A DNA stretch of 46,298 nt from an uncultured Alphaproteobacteria bacterium (GTDB taxonomy: Bacteria; Pseudomonadota; Alphaproteobacteria; Micropepsales; Micropepsaceae): positions 1 to 46,298 of the forward strand of contig CADECX010000023.1 of assembly GCA_902825865.1 (NCBI GenBank), written 5' to 3'. The notes below the pieces were generated by a model. It saw only the letters and a list, made by a program, of their open reading frames with translations, was not told the DNA's origin and made no database searches. The position numbers and the translations under genes were made by a program. This document shows, piece after piece, positions 30,199 to 38,737 of this stretch (positions within the stretch are counted from its first letter, which is position 1; every line of letters starts with the position of its first letter).

Positions 30199-30804
30199 TT
30201 ACGGCAGACGGCGAGCGCGCAGATGCGCGGTCAAGGCTTTGATATCGCCGTTATTTTGCGCGATGACGGAGAGAAATTCGTCGCGCTGCGCCAAGGCCAG
30301 CCACACGCCCGCCACGCCGATATCCACCAACAGCGGCGTTGCGCCATCGGTGCGAACACGAAAATCGATTTCCATGGCCACCGCTCCCGGTCCGGTCATA
30401 TTGCTGGTGACGACAAAATCGCCGGGCGCGCGTTCGCGCGACGAGATCACGCGCAAGCTCTGTCCGGAATAGAGCGCGAAATAGGTTTGATAGATCGCCA
30501 TGGCATAGTCCTGATAGGCCGCGGCATAGTCATCGATATCGGGCTGCGGCGCGCTTTGCGCGTAGCGCCCCAGCATGAACAGCGCGGTGCGCTTTACGTC
30601 CGTCAATCCCACAAGAAACGAAGCGAACCGTTCGCGGCGCTGAAGTGGATCGGCGCTGCGGTCATTGAGGATGTCGAAGCCGGTTTGGATATTGCCGCTG
30701 ACGAAATCCTCGGCGGCGTTTGCAGCCCAGGCCGTGGAAGCACCCAGAGACACAAACGAAGCCGCCAGCGCGCCCGCGCTGAGCAAAAAATGCCTGCGAT
30801 GCAT
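30199..30804 (-). CDS. MlaC-family (Ttg2D-like) phospholipid-binding protein
   Basis: A 201-residue exported protein with a Tat-like leader (MHRRHFLLSAGALAAS, cleaved near AWA-AN). The remainder follows the MlaC/Ttg2D fold pattern: FDILNDRSADPLQRRERFASFL, ALFMLGRYAQSA, DYAAAYQDYAMAIYQTYF and a C-terminal VDIGVAGVWLALAQRDEFLSVI. MlaC shuttles phospholipids between the outer and inner membranes. No mla ABC genes are adjacent, so it is an orphan copy here. ATG 30804 is preferred over 30810 because AAGGA is seven bases upstream. Confidence 0.85.
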   Translation of the reverse strand: MHRRHFLLSAGALAASFVSLGASTAWAANAAEDFVSGNIQTGFDILNDRSADPLQRRERFASFLVGLTDVKRTALFMLGRYAQSAPQPDIDDYAAAYQDYAMAIYQTYFALYSGQSLRVISSRERAPGDFVVTSNMTGPGAVAMEIDFRVRTDGATPLLVDIGVAGVWLALAQRDEFLSVIAQNNGDIKALTAHLRARRLP

Positions 30805-31059
30805 GAACATTCCTTAGCCGGGCCGCATCAGGGGCGGCCGTTGGGCCCCAGCTTGGTGTGTAGCACGACAAAGGAGCCTGAAATATGGCCGTCGCGATAG
30901 CGCCTGTTGCGTTGCGCCATCGCTCGGATTTGAGAAACTTTGAGAGATTCACCCCTTTCTTGATGGCCGCAGCGTCCTTGCGCCGCTGGCTCCCCTCGCG
31001 CCGCGCTGCTAAAGTGCCTCTAACAACGCCTTACTTAAAAGGCGCCGGGGGAGGACTAG

Positions 31060-32022
31060 ATGAAATTGATCCATTGGGCCGCCATCGCGGCTTTGAGTGT
31101 GGCTGTTGGATCGGACGCTGTGGCTCAGACCCAGGCGCCAACCGCCGCGCCGTTTACGAACACGAAGAGTATCGTCGCCTGGGCAGCCAAGCCTACCAGG
31201 CTTCCGCCCTATACCGGCCCCAACAAACTGGTCTATCGCCTGGCGGACGTGCTGGCGTCGCACAAGGGTAAGCAGAGCTGGCAGCAGGAAGTGTTTCTCA
31301 GCCGCGACTATGCCGGCGCCTGGATCTCCATGGCCCCCGGCGAAAAGACCAAGACGCAATTCTATGGCGACGACCGCGTCTTCTGGGTGGTGCAATCCGG
31401 CCAGATGAAAGTGACCATCGAAGGCCAGGAGCCTTTCATCGCCGGAAAGCATTTTTTGATCCAGGTGCCCAAGCGGCTGCAATACAGCATGGAGGTGGTG
31501 GGCAATGAACCGGCGCTGCGCTTTGAAATGCGTCCCGCCGGCGAGTCGCCCAGCTATCCGCTCAGCGAAGCGCCCACCCCGGCCAAGGGCGTGACATACG
31601 TCAAGGCGGTCTATTCCGGTCATGGCAATTACGACGGCAAGGTCAATGTGCCTTATGTCGATTTCGAAAAGCAGATCGTGCAGGGCGGCGAGAAGCGCCG
31701 CGTGTGGCTGCGCGACGACAATAATTACGTCACCATTCTGCGCTCGGAGAAGGGCGCGCCCACCCCGCCCGACAATCAATGGGGCCATTTTCACGCCAAC
31801 TTCCCGGAAATCTGGATGATCATCGAAGGCACCCAGCAATTCCTGGTCGAAGGCGAGAAGCTGATCACCGTGACGGACGGCGATCTGATCGGCGCGCCGA
31901 CCGGGCGCTACCACCGCGGCTCGGCCTCCGGTGACGGCCCCTCAACGCGGCTGGCCTTTATCCCCCGTCCCGACAATGTGCACTGGACGCAACCGGAGCT
32001 GCTCAACAGCGGCGGCGACTGA
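31060..32022 (+). CDS. Exported bicupin protein
   Basis: A 320-residue protein with a Sec signal peptide (cleavage near VAQ-TQ, residue 23). Two cupin domains follow, about 70-155 and 200-300. The second keeps a full metal set in WGHFHANFPEIW (H243, H245, E250) plus H285. The first has no histidine at these positions, so only one metal site is predicted. The catalysed reaction, if any, is unknown. GGGGGAGGA sits before the ATG. It heads a three-gene run of exported proteins, with 20 bases to the next start. Confidence 0.85.
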   Translation: MKLIHWAAIAALSVAVGSDAVAQTQAPTAAPFTNTKSIVAWAAKPTRLPPYTGPNKLVYRLADVLASHKGKQSWQQEVFLSRDYAGAWISMAPGEKTKTQFYGDDRVFWVVQSGQMKVTIEGQEPFIAGKHFLIQVPKRLQYSMEVVGNEPALRFEMRPAGESPSYPLSEAPTPAKGVTYVKAVYSGHGNYDGKVNVPYVDFEKQIVQGGEKRRVWLRDDNNYVTILRSEKGAPTPPDNQWGHFHANFPEIWMIIEGTQQFLVEGEKLITVTDGDLIGAPTGRYHRGSASGDGPSTRLAFIPRPDNVHWTQPELLNSGGD

Positions 32023-32042
32023 TTTCTCAAAGGAGCTTTGAC

Positions 32043-32555
32043 GTGACTCGCAATGTCTTTCTGGCGCTGGCTCTTGCGGCGATCGCCACACCTGTTTTCG
32101 CTGCCGATTATCAGACCAATCTGGGTCCGATGCCGCTGGATGACGAAACCAAGGCCGTCATCGCGGGACGCGGCGAAGCCACCGCCAGCTATGACGGCAA
32201 GACTTTTGTCGTGAAGGGCGACTTCCGGGGCATGCCCTCCAATGCCATCAGCGCGCATGTCTTCGATTCGCCGGTGCCGGGGATGCCGGGCAAAAAGCTT
32301 TTCGACCTGGATGTCACCAAGGCTGCCGGCGGCACCATCTCAGGCAGCTTCAAGTTGACCAGCGCGCAAGCCACCGCTTTGCGCACCGGAAAGCTTTACA
32401 TCCAGATCAATTCCGAAAAGGCGCCGGCGGAATATCCTTGGGGGCCCAAAGGCACGCTGTGGGGCTGGCTGTTCCCGGCGCATGAAACCGTGGGCGCCAA
32501 TGTGCCCCAGCAGGATCACTGGTTCATTCCCCAGCTCGATGTACCCGCGCGCTAA
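32043..32555 (+). CDS. Exported CHRD-domain protein
   Basis: A 170-residue protein starting at GTG 32043 with AAGGAG seven bases upstream. A signal peptide is followed by mature ADYQTNLGPM. The CHRD pattern shows in GTISGSFKLTSAQATALRTG and KLYIQINSEKAPAEYPWG. CHRD domains occur in secreted bacterial proteins of unclear function and in animal chordin. It is probably cotranscribed with the bicupin and the PQQ dehydrogenase. Confidence 0.78.
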   Translation: MTRNVFLALALAAIATPVFAADYQTNLGPMPLDDETKAVIAGRGEATASYDGKTFVVKGDFRGMPSNAISAHVFDSPVPGMPGKKLFDLDVTKAAGGTISGSFKLTSAQATALRTGKLYIQINSEKAPAEYPWGPKGTLWGWLFPAHETVGANVPQQDHWFIPQLDVPAR

Positions 32556-32594
32556 TTTGATTCCGCGCGCCAACGAAATTTGAGGACGTTTACA

Positions 32595-34829
32595 ATGCGT
32601 AAGACAACTGGATTGTTTCTGGGTGCGGCCGCCACGATCGCGCTGGGCGCGCTGGGCATGGCGGCGGTTGCTCAAGGCGCCGCCGGCCCCTTCACCACGG
32701 CCCAGGCCAATGACGGACAGGCCATGTACAATGCCGCTTGCGCCGGCTGCCATCTGCCCGATCTGAGCGGCACCAATGATGCGCCCGCGCTGGGCGGCAC
32801 CGCCTTCATGGGCGCATGGGGCAAGCGCACCACGGCGCAGCTTTACAGCAAGATCGCCACCACCATGCCGCTGGGCGCCGGCGGCAGCCTGAACGAGAAG
32901 CAATATACCGACATCGTCGCTTATATTCTGGAGCGCAACGGCGCCCGCGCCGGCAATGCCGCCTTTGCCCCGGCCACAGCGGTGGCCATCGGCTCGATCG
33001 CCAACGGCAAGCCGCCGGCCAACCGCCCGGCGCAGGCCGCCAGCACGGAAGAGCCCGCCTCCACGCCCGCCGCCACACCCGGCGGCGCTGCCGCTGCTGG
33101 GCAGAGTCTGTTCCAGCGCGCCATGTCGGGCCAGCGCGTGCCCGATCCCGGCGGCTTCGGCCTGCCCGCCCAATTCGGGCTGCTGCTGGAAGGCAATATC
33201 CAGAATTACGTTCCGGTCACCGACGAGATGCTGCGCAATCCCCCGGCCAGCGACTGGCTGATGTACCGGCGCAATTACCAGGGCTGGAGCTACAGCCCGC
33301 TGGGTCAGATCACGCCCCAGAACGCCGCATCACTGCAACTGAAATGGATGTGGTCGCTGCCCGAAAACGGCACTCTGGAAATCACGCCGCTGATCCATAA
33401 CGGCGTGCTCTTCATCTGGGGCACCAGCAACACGGTCCAGGCGCTGGACGCGCGCAATGGCGAACTGTTGTGGGAAAACCGCCTGGGCCCTGCGCCGCGC
33501 CGTCCGGGTCCCGGTCCCTCGACCGAGGAAACCCGCTCCATGGGCCTGTGGGGCAACAACATCTATGTCAACACGCCGCAAGGCCACCTCTATGCGCTGG
33601 ACGCGCGCACCGGCAAGCAGGTGTGGAAGACCCACATCACCGACGAGAAAATGTTTCCCAACAATGCCGGGATGGTCGGCGGTTCCACCGGCGGCGTCAT
33701 CATCGTCAAGGGCCGCGTGCTGGTCGGCATGACCAATTGCGGCCGCAAGGGCGACGATAATCACTGCTATATCAGCGCCTATGACGCCAAGACCGGCAAG
33801 CGCGACTGGAAGTTCACCACCGTCGCGCTGAAAGGCGAAAAGGGCGGCGACACATGGGGCGGCCTGCCCGATAATGAACGCAAGGGCGGCGAGACCTGGA
33901 TCGCCGGCACCTACGATCCCGACAGCAACACGACCTATTGGGGTACCGCCCAGGCCAAGCCGTGGCGGCGCGACCTGCGCGGCAGCAAGGATGGCGCCAC
34001 CGACTATGCCAACTCGACCATTGCGCTGGACGCAGACACCGGCAAGTTGAAATGGTCCTACAATCACGCGCCGGGCGAGTCGCTGGACCTCGACGAAGTG
34101 TTCGAGCGCGTGGTGGTGAATCGCGGCGCCGAGAAATACCTGCTGACCATCGGCAAGCCGGGCATCCTGTGGAAGCTGGACGCCGCCACCGGCAAGTTCC
34201 TGGCCGCCAAGCAGACGGTGTTCCAGAACGTCTATGAGAATTTCAACGAGAAAACCGGCGCGGTGGTCTACCGCAAGGACATCTATAACCAGAAGGTGGA
34301 CCAATGGCTGTCCTCCTGCCCCGGGCCGCAAGGCGGCCATGACTGGCAGGCGACCAGCTATCACCAGCCCAGCGACACGCTGATCATCCCCTTGTCGCAA
34401 AGTTGCGTCTTCATGCTGGGCAACGGCTCGCAGACCTATTTCGAGATGCCGGGCACCAATGGCAACAATGGCCGCCTCTCCGCGTACCGCACCAGCGACC
34501 TCAAGCCGCTCTGGTCGTTCCAGCAGCGTTCGCCCTTCCTGACCGGCGTGGTCTCGACGGCGGGCAATGTGGCCTTTGTCGGCGATTTCGACCGCGTCTT
34601 CCGCGCGGTGGACACCAGCAATGGCAAGACGGTGTGGAAGACGCGCCTGGGCACCACGGTACAAGGTTATCCGGTCAGCTTCAGCGTGGACGGCAAACAG
34701 TATATCGCCGTCACCACCGGCCTTGGCGGCGGCAGCCCGCAGAACAAGCCCGCCACCCTGCTGCGGGAAGTTCACCGTCCCGCCAACGGCTACAACCTGT
34801 TCGTGTTCGGCTTGCCCGACGACAAGTAA
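32595..34829 (+). CDS. Exported PQQ-dependent dehydrogenase with N-terminal cytochrome c domain
   Basis: A 744-residue quinohemoprotein. The signal peptide is followed by a cytochrome c domain (about 35-120) with heme motif CAGCH at 49-53 and a later methionine ligand candidate (TTMPLGAGG). An Ala/Pro-rich linker (about 130-175) leads to an eight-bladed PQQ propeller (about 200-740) with WMYRRNYQGWSYSPL-type start, docking motifs such as ALDARTGKQVWK and ALDADTGKLKW, and GGHDWQATSYHQPSDTLIIP. It should oxidise an alcohol or sugar in the periplasm and pass electrons to the fused heme. GAGGA lies before ATG 32595. The substrate is unknown. Confidence 0.88.
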   Translation: MRKTTGLFLGAAATIALGALGMAAVAQGAAGPFTTAQANDGQAMYNAACAGCHLPDLSGTNDAPALGGTAFMGAWGKRTTAQLYSKIATTMPLGAGGSLNEKQYTDIVAYILERNGARAGNAAFAPATAVAIGSIANGKPPANRPAQAASTEEPASTPAATPGGAAAAGQSLFQRAMSGQRVPDPGGFGLPAQFGLLLEGNIQNYVPVTDEMLRNPPASDWLMYRRNYQGWSYSPLGQITPQNAASLQLKWMWSLPENGTLEITPLIHNGVLFIWGTSNTVQALDARNGELLWENRLGPAPRRPGPGPSTEETRSMGLWGNNIYVNTPQGHLYALDARTGKQVWKTHITDEKMFPNNAGMVGGSTGGVIIVKGRVLVGMTNCGRKGDDNHCYISAYDAKTGKRDWKFTTVALKGEKGGDTWGGLPDNERKGGETWIAGTYDPDSNTTYWGTAQAKPWRRDLRGSKDGATDYANSTIALDADTGKLKWSYNHAPGESLDLDEVFERVVVNRGAEKYLLTIGKPGILWKLDAATGKFLAAKQTVFQNVYENFNEKTGAVVYRKDIYNQKVDQWLSSCPGPQGGHDWQATSYHQPSDTLIIPLSQSCVFMLGNGSQTYFEMPGTNGNNGRLSAYRTSDLKPLWSFQQRSPFLTGVVSTAGNVAFVGDFDRVFRAVDTSNGKTVWKTRLGTTVQGYPVSFSVDGKQYIAVTTGLGGGSPQNKPATLLREVHRPANGYNLFVFGLPDDK

Positions 34830-34853
34830 AGTCTGAGCCGATGAAATATGACA

Positions 34854-34878
34854 GGGGCGCCGGGTCCTCCGGCGCCCC
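34854..34878 (+). terminator. Terminator-like hairpin after the PQQ dehydrogenase gene
   Basis: A perfect 10-bp stem GGGGCGCCGG / CCGGCGCCCC (34854-34863 with 34869-34878) with a five-base loop, 24 bases after the stop codon and followed by an AT-rich stretch rather than a clean T tract. It probably ends the three-gene operon. Confidence 0.75.
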
Positions 34879-34975
34879 TAATCATTTGAATTACTTAATG
34901 TTTTTATGTCCGTCGGGACCCGCTTGACGCCGCCCGGTGCCTCATAGCAAGCAGTGCGCCAAAACGGGGTGCCAC

Positions 34976-35620
34976 GTGCAGCGCTTTTTCCAAGCTTTGA
35001 TGCCGCGCGAAGAAAAATTCTTCGGTCTTTTCAACGATCATGCGCGCACGTTGGTGGAAGGCGCCATCGCCTTGCGCGACCTGCTGGAAGGCGGTCCCGG
35101 CGTCGCCGATGCCTGCCGCCGCATCATCGCGCATGAGAACCGCGCCGACCTGATCGCCCGCGATGTGCTGCAAGGCGTACGCCGCAGCTTCATCACCCCC
35201 TTCGATCGCGGCGACATCAAGGACCTGATCGGGTTGTTGGACGATTCCATCGACCAGATGCAGAAAACCGCCAAGGCCATTACCCTGTTCGAAGTCACCA
35301 GCTTCGAACTGCAGATGCGCCAGATGGCCGACATCATCCTGCGTTGCGCCGAATTGACCGAGGAAGCCGTGGGTCTGTTGGGTGACATGCGCGACAATCA
35401 TGCGCGCATCAACACCATCGCCGAGGAAATCACCCGGTTGGAGGAACAGGCCGACGAGTTGAACGACCAAGGCATCAAGGCGCTGTATCTCAAGCACAAG
35501 AACAGCGACACAATGGCCTTCATCGTGGGGAATGAGATTTACGACCATCTCGAAAAGGTCGTGGATCGCTTCGAGGACGTCGCCAACCGCATCAGCGGCA
35601 TCGTCATCGAGCAGGTCTGA
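34976..35620 (+). CDS. DUF47-family Pit accessory protein (PhoU-like)
   Basis: A 214-residue helical protein of the DUF47/TIGR00153 family, related to PhoU and usually paired with Pit phosphate transporters, whose activity it is thought to modulate. GTG 34976 gives the typical start VQRFFQALMPREEKFFGLF; the longer frame from 34937 is less likely. Helical segments include HARTLVEGAIALRDLL, FDRGDIKDLIGLLDDSIDQM and IYDHLEKVVDRFEDVANRI. Its stop TGA shares one base with the ATG of the transporter gene. Confidence 0.92.
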   Translation: MQRFFQALMPREEKFFGLFNDHARTLVEGAIALRDLLEGGPGVADACRRIIAHENRADLIARDVLQGVRRSFITPFDRGDIKDLIGLLDDSIDQMQKTAKAITLFEVTSFELQMRQMADIILRCAELTEEAVGLLGDMRDNHARINTIAEEITRLEEQADELNDQGIKALYLKHKNSDTMAFIVGNEIYDHLEKVVDRFEDVANRISGIVIEQV

Positions 35621-36612
35621 TGTTACTGCTCGTCACTCTAATCGCCATCGCCCTGATCTTCGACTTTCTCAATGGCCTGCACGACGCGGCCAATTCCATC
35701 GCCACCATCGTTTCCACCCGCGTGCTGTCGCCGCGCTATGCCGTGGCCTGGGCGGCATTCTTCAATTTCATAGCCTTCGCAGTGTTCGGCCTGCATGTCG
35801 CCGCCACTATCGGTACCGGCATTGTCTCCCCCGCCATCATCGACGATCAGGTGATCTTCGGCGCCCTGATGGGGGCCATCATCTGGAATGTGGTGACTTG
35901 GCTGGCCGGCATCCCCTCCTCCTCCTCCCATGCGCTGATCGGCGGCCTGGTGGGCGCGGGCCTCTGCAAGGGCGGCTGGTCGGTGATTGTATGGTCGGGC
36001 CTGGGCAAAACCGCGGCGGCCATCGTGCTGTCGCCCGCCACCGGATTCTTTCTCGCCTTGCTGCTGGTCCTGGTCGTTTCCTGGAGCTTCGTGCGGGCCA
36101 ATCCGCTGTGGGTGGATAAGCTATTCCGGCATGTCCAATTCGTCTCGGCCAGCGCCTACAGCCTGGGCCATGGCGGCAATGACGCACAGAAAACCATGGG
36201 CATCATCGCCGCCCTGCTGTTCGCGCATGGCGTGGAGGGCGGCACGTTCCATGTTCCCTTCTGGGTCGTGATCTCCTGCCAGGCGGCCATGGCTCTGGGC
36301 ACCTTGTTCGGCGGCTGGCGCATTGTGCGGACCATGGGTTCGCGGATCACGCATCTGTCGCCGATGCAGGGCAGCTGCGCCGAAACAGCGGGCGCGCTGA
36401 CTCTGTTCGGCGCGACCTGGCTGGGCATTCCGGTCTCCACCACCCACACCATCACCGGCGCCGTTGTCGGTGTCGGTGCGGCACGGCGGGTCAACTCGGT
36501 GCGCTGGAACGTCGCCAAGGACATTGTCGTCGCCTGGGTGGTGACCATGCCGGCGGCGGGGCTGATCGCGGCACTGTTCTATTTGATCGCCACGGCCTTC
36601 AAGCCCTCCTAG
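35620..36612 (+). CDS. pit: Pit-family low-affinity inorganic phosphate transporter
   Basis: A 330-residue integral membrane protein of the PiT family. The duplicated family signature is visible as GLHDAANSIATIVSTRVLSP near the N-terminus and GHGGNDAQKTMGIIAALL in the second half, and SSSHALIGGLVGAGL and STTHTITGAVVGVGAAR form the other inverted pair. It imports metal phosphate with protons. It follows the DUF47 gene in a TGATG overlap, the standard arrangement. Confidence 0.94.
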   Translation: MLLLVTLIAIALIFDFLNGLHDAANSIATIVSTRVLSPRYAVAWAAFFNFIAFAVFGLHVAATIGTGIVSPAIIDDQVIFGALMGAIIWNVVTWLAGIPSSSSHALIGGLVGAGLCKGGWSVIVWSGLGKTAAAIVLSPATGFFLALLLVLVVSWSFVRANPLWVDKLFRHVQFVSASAYSLGHGGNDAQKTMGIIAALLFAHGVEGGTFHVPFWVVISCQAAMALGTLFGGWRIVRTMGSRITHLSPMQGSCAETAGALTLFGATWLGIPVSTTHTITGAVVGVGAARRVNSVRWNVAKDIVVAWVVTMPAAGLIAALFYLIATAFKPS

Positions 36613-36643
36613 CCGCTTCACCCGCTGAAGCCCTTGCACCGTT

Positions 36644-36658
36644 CAAGCCGTCGGCTTG
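36644..36658 (+). terminator. Weak hairpin downstream of pit
   Basis: CAAGCC / GGCTTG (36644-36649 with 36653-36658) with a three-base loop, followed by TTAACC. It is a possible weak terminator between the phosphate genes and the NUDIX gene. The T tract is short, so function is uncertain. Confidence 0.35.
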
Positions 36659-36738
36659 TTAACCAAGTCAGGCCGTCGATTTGGGATGTAGACGGATGAA
36701 TTGTAAGCTGCAGGCCTGCGAATCATCAGGGCAGGGCA

Positions 36739-37221
36739 ATGCAGGGCGAACCTCTTTTTCGCGAGCATGGCAAGCAGGTGGCGGCACTTTGCTGGCGCAC
36801 CTCGCACAAGCACGGCTCTGGCATTGAAGTCCTGCTGATCACCTCTCTCAACAGCAAGCGTTGGATTCTGCCCAAAGGCTGGCCGGAGCCGGAATTGGGC
36901 CCGGCGGAAAATGCCGCCCGTGAAGCCTTCGAAGAGGCCGGGGTGACGGGTAAAATCAGCGCCAAGCCGATGGGCCGGTACCATTATCTGAAGGAAAGAA
37001 AAGACGGCGGCGGCATTCCCTGCAGCGTCGACGTCTTCATGCTTGAAGTCACCAAACAGCTGGACGACTGGCCGGAAAAAAACAGCCGCGAGCTGGTCTG
37101 GCTGCCCTTGGACCAGGCGGCAGCGCGGGTGGTGGAGCCCAGCCTGCGTCAGCTGCTCAAGGATTTCCGCAAGCCGCAGGCGATGTCTCGTCCCCGCAAA
37201 AGCGCGGCTCGATCCGCCTAG
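36739..37221 (+). CDS. NUDIX hydrolase, DIPP-like
   Basis: A 160-residue NUDIX protein. The motif region reads KGWPEPELGPAENAA then REAFEEAGV, with the catalytic RE and EE at residues 61-62 and 65-66 and G68. The first Glu of the canonical GX5E is Leu53, as in some diphosphoinositol-polyphosphate-type relatives, which also share KGW and the preceding RWILP. Nucleoside diphosphate derivatives or polyphosphates are possible substrates. The C-terminus is basic (PRKSAARSA). It overlaps convergent M81 gene by four bases. Confidence 0.88.
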   Translation: MQGEPLFREHGKQVAALCWRTSHKHGSGIEVLLITSLNSKRWILPKGWPEPELGPAENAAREAFEEAGVTGKISAKPMGRYHYLKERKDGGGIPCSVDVFMLEVTKQLDDWPEKNSRELVWLPLDQAAARVVEPSLRQLLKDFRKPQAMSRPRKSAARSA

Positions 37222-38702
37222 TCGTTCACCAGATCCAACGGATAGATCGGCCGCGTCACCTTGGTCCAGGGAATGCGCCGCATGTTCAGGCAGGTCGGGC
37301 CCGGCGTATCCGCCAGGAAGATGCGCGCCGCGATGGGCGCATAAGAGGCGCGAAAATGCGCCGGCGAGCGCACGAATACCAAAGCCGCCCTGGCCGGATC
37401 CAGGCCAAGCGACTTGTGAATGCCCAGATCCCATTCGAAATGCGCAATGGAACGCAGGTTCAGCCGGATGGCGCCGATGCCGAGGACCACGGTGAGGCCC
37501 ATTTCGCCCACCATGCCATTGCCGCCTGGTCCCTCCAGCACATAAGTGCCGTCGCTGATGACCTTTACCTTGCCGGTGACGGTGAGCGGTTCGCCAAGTC
37601 CGGACCGCTTATGCCCGACCTTGAGCGTGACCGTCTTGCCCACACCAGCCTTGGCCGCCTCGGCCGCGGCCGCGGCATCAACAATGGTGCAGATGGTGAT
37701 GCGGTCCGCCCTGTCCGCGCCGGCATGAAGCAGCGCCGCCAGGACGGCAGTGGAATCGCCGGCGCCGCCACCCGAAGGCGCATCGCCGGCATCGCTGGCG
37801 GCGGTGAGACCGGGCGATGAAAGGCCGATACGGATGATTTCGTCCAATGGCGTCACCTCAGGCTCGAATTCCGCACGGCGGTCCCAGGCCATTTTGGCGA
37901 GCTTGTCGGCGGCGGCCTGCGCCGCCTCCTTGCTCCCGGCACACACCAAGGCCGCGAAGCCCAGATCGGGCGTGTCGATCCAGGGCTGCACCGGAAACAG
38001 CGAGACATGCAGCACCTCGCCCCGCGCTTCCATGGCGCGGCCCTCCGCCACAATGTCGGACAAGGGCGGGGTGCCGGTGCGTGCGGAATCGGGGCTGAAC
38101 ACCATATGGCGCTTTGACAGCGCCATCACCGGCTTCACCTTGCCCGCAATCCAGTCGAGCAACAGGCTGGCGGCGCGATATCCGGTCTCATACATGTCGA
38201 TATGGGGAAATTCGCGATAGCCGATATAGGCGACGTCGGGCTGGATCATGGCCGCGGTGATATGGCCGTGCAGGTCCAGCGACACGGCAATCGGCGTTCC
38301 CGGTTTCAGCTGCGCGCGCACCCGCCGCACGATCTCGGATTCGGCGTCAGGCTGGTCCTCCACGATCATCGCGCCGTGCAGCGCCAGGAACACGCCGTCC
38401 ACGGGAGCATCGTTGGCCTGGGCAGCCTTCAACCGCTGTTCGATCTCGCCCATGATGGTGTCGAAGCTTTTGCGCTCCACCGTGCCCGATGCCATGGCCA
38501 TGGTGGCAAGCAGCGGCACCGGCGTGGCACCGGCTTGCTTCAGCACATCCAGCGCCGCGGTAATTTCCAGCCGCGCCGAACCGAAGGCGGTGAGGAGTTC
38601 ATCGCCGCGATGAAAATACTGTTCCTCGAAAGTCTTCACCGTGGTGGTGAAGGGCACAAAGCTGTTGGTTTCCTGCATGAAACCGGCGATGGCGATGCGC
38701 AT
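37218..38702 (-). CDS. M81 metallopeptidase, MlrC-like (first copy)
   Basis: A 494-residue protein of the microcystinase C family, known from the enzyme that hydrolyses linear microcystin and its tetrapeptide. It starts MRIAIAGFMQETNSFVP. Probable metal ligands are in SLDLHGHIT and REFPHIDMYETG, with FLALHGAMI before them. The C-terminal MlrC_C half begins near SSPGLTAASDAGDAPSGG. No signal peptide, so it is cytoplasmic. It is the last gene of the operon, 35 bases after the ABC ATPase gene. Confidence 0.9.
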   Translation of the reverse strand: MRIAIAGFMQETNSFVPFTTTVKTFEEQYFHRGDELLTAFGSARLEITAALDVLKQAGATPVPLLATMAMASGTVERKSFDTIMGEIEQRLKAAQANDAPVDGVFLALHGAMIVEDQPDAESEIVRRVRAQLKPGTPIAVSLDLHGHITAAMIQPDVAYIGYREFPHIDMYETGYRAASLLLDWIAGKVKPVMALSKRHMVFSPDSARTGTPPLSDIVAEGRAMEARGEVLHVSLFPVQPWIDTPDLGFAALVCAGSKEAAQAAADKLAKMAWDRRAEFEPEVTPLDEIIRIGLSSPGLTAASDAGDAPSGGGAGDSTAVLAALLHAGADRADRITICTIVDAAAAAEAAKAGVGKTVTLKVGHKRSGLGEPLTVTGKVKVISDGTYVLEGPGGNGMVGEMGLTVVLGIGAIRLNLRSIAHFEWDLGIHKSLGLDPARAALVFVRSPAHFRASYAPIAARIFLADTPGPTCLNMRRIPWTKVTRPIYPLDLVND

Positions 38703-38737
38703 GACGCTCTCCTTCCTGTTATATCGCTTGGCGGACC

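Noticed and set aside
30885..31271. Possible small gene with AAGGAG upstream of ATG 30885
   Set aside because: The frame runs into the bicupin coding region in another frame, has no recognisable domain and has arginine-rich shadow-like composition. A short leader peptide cannot be excluded.
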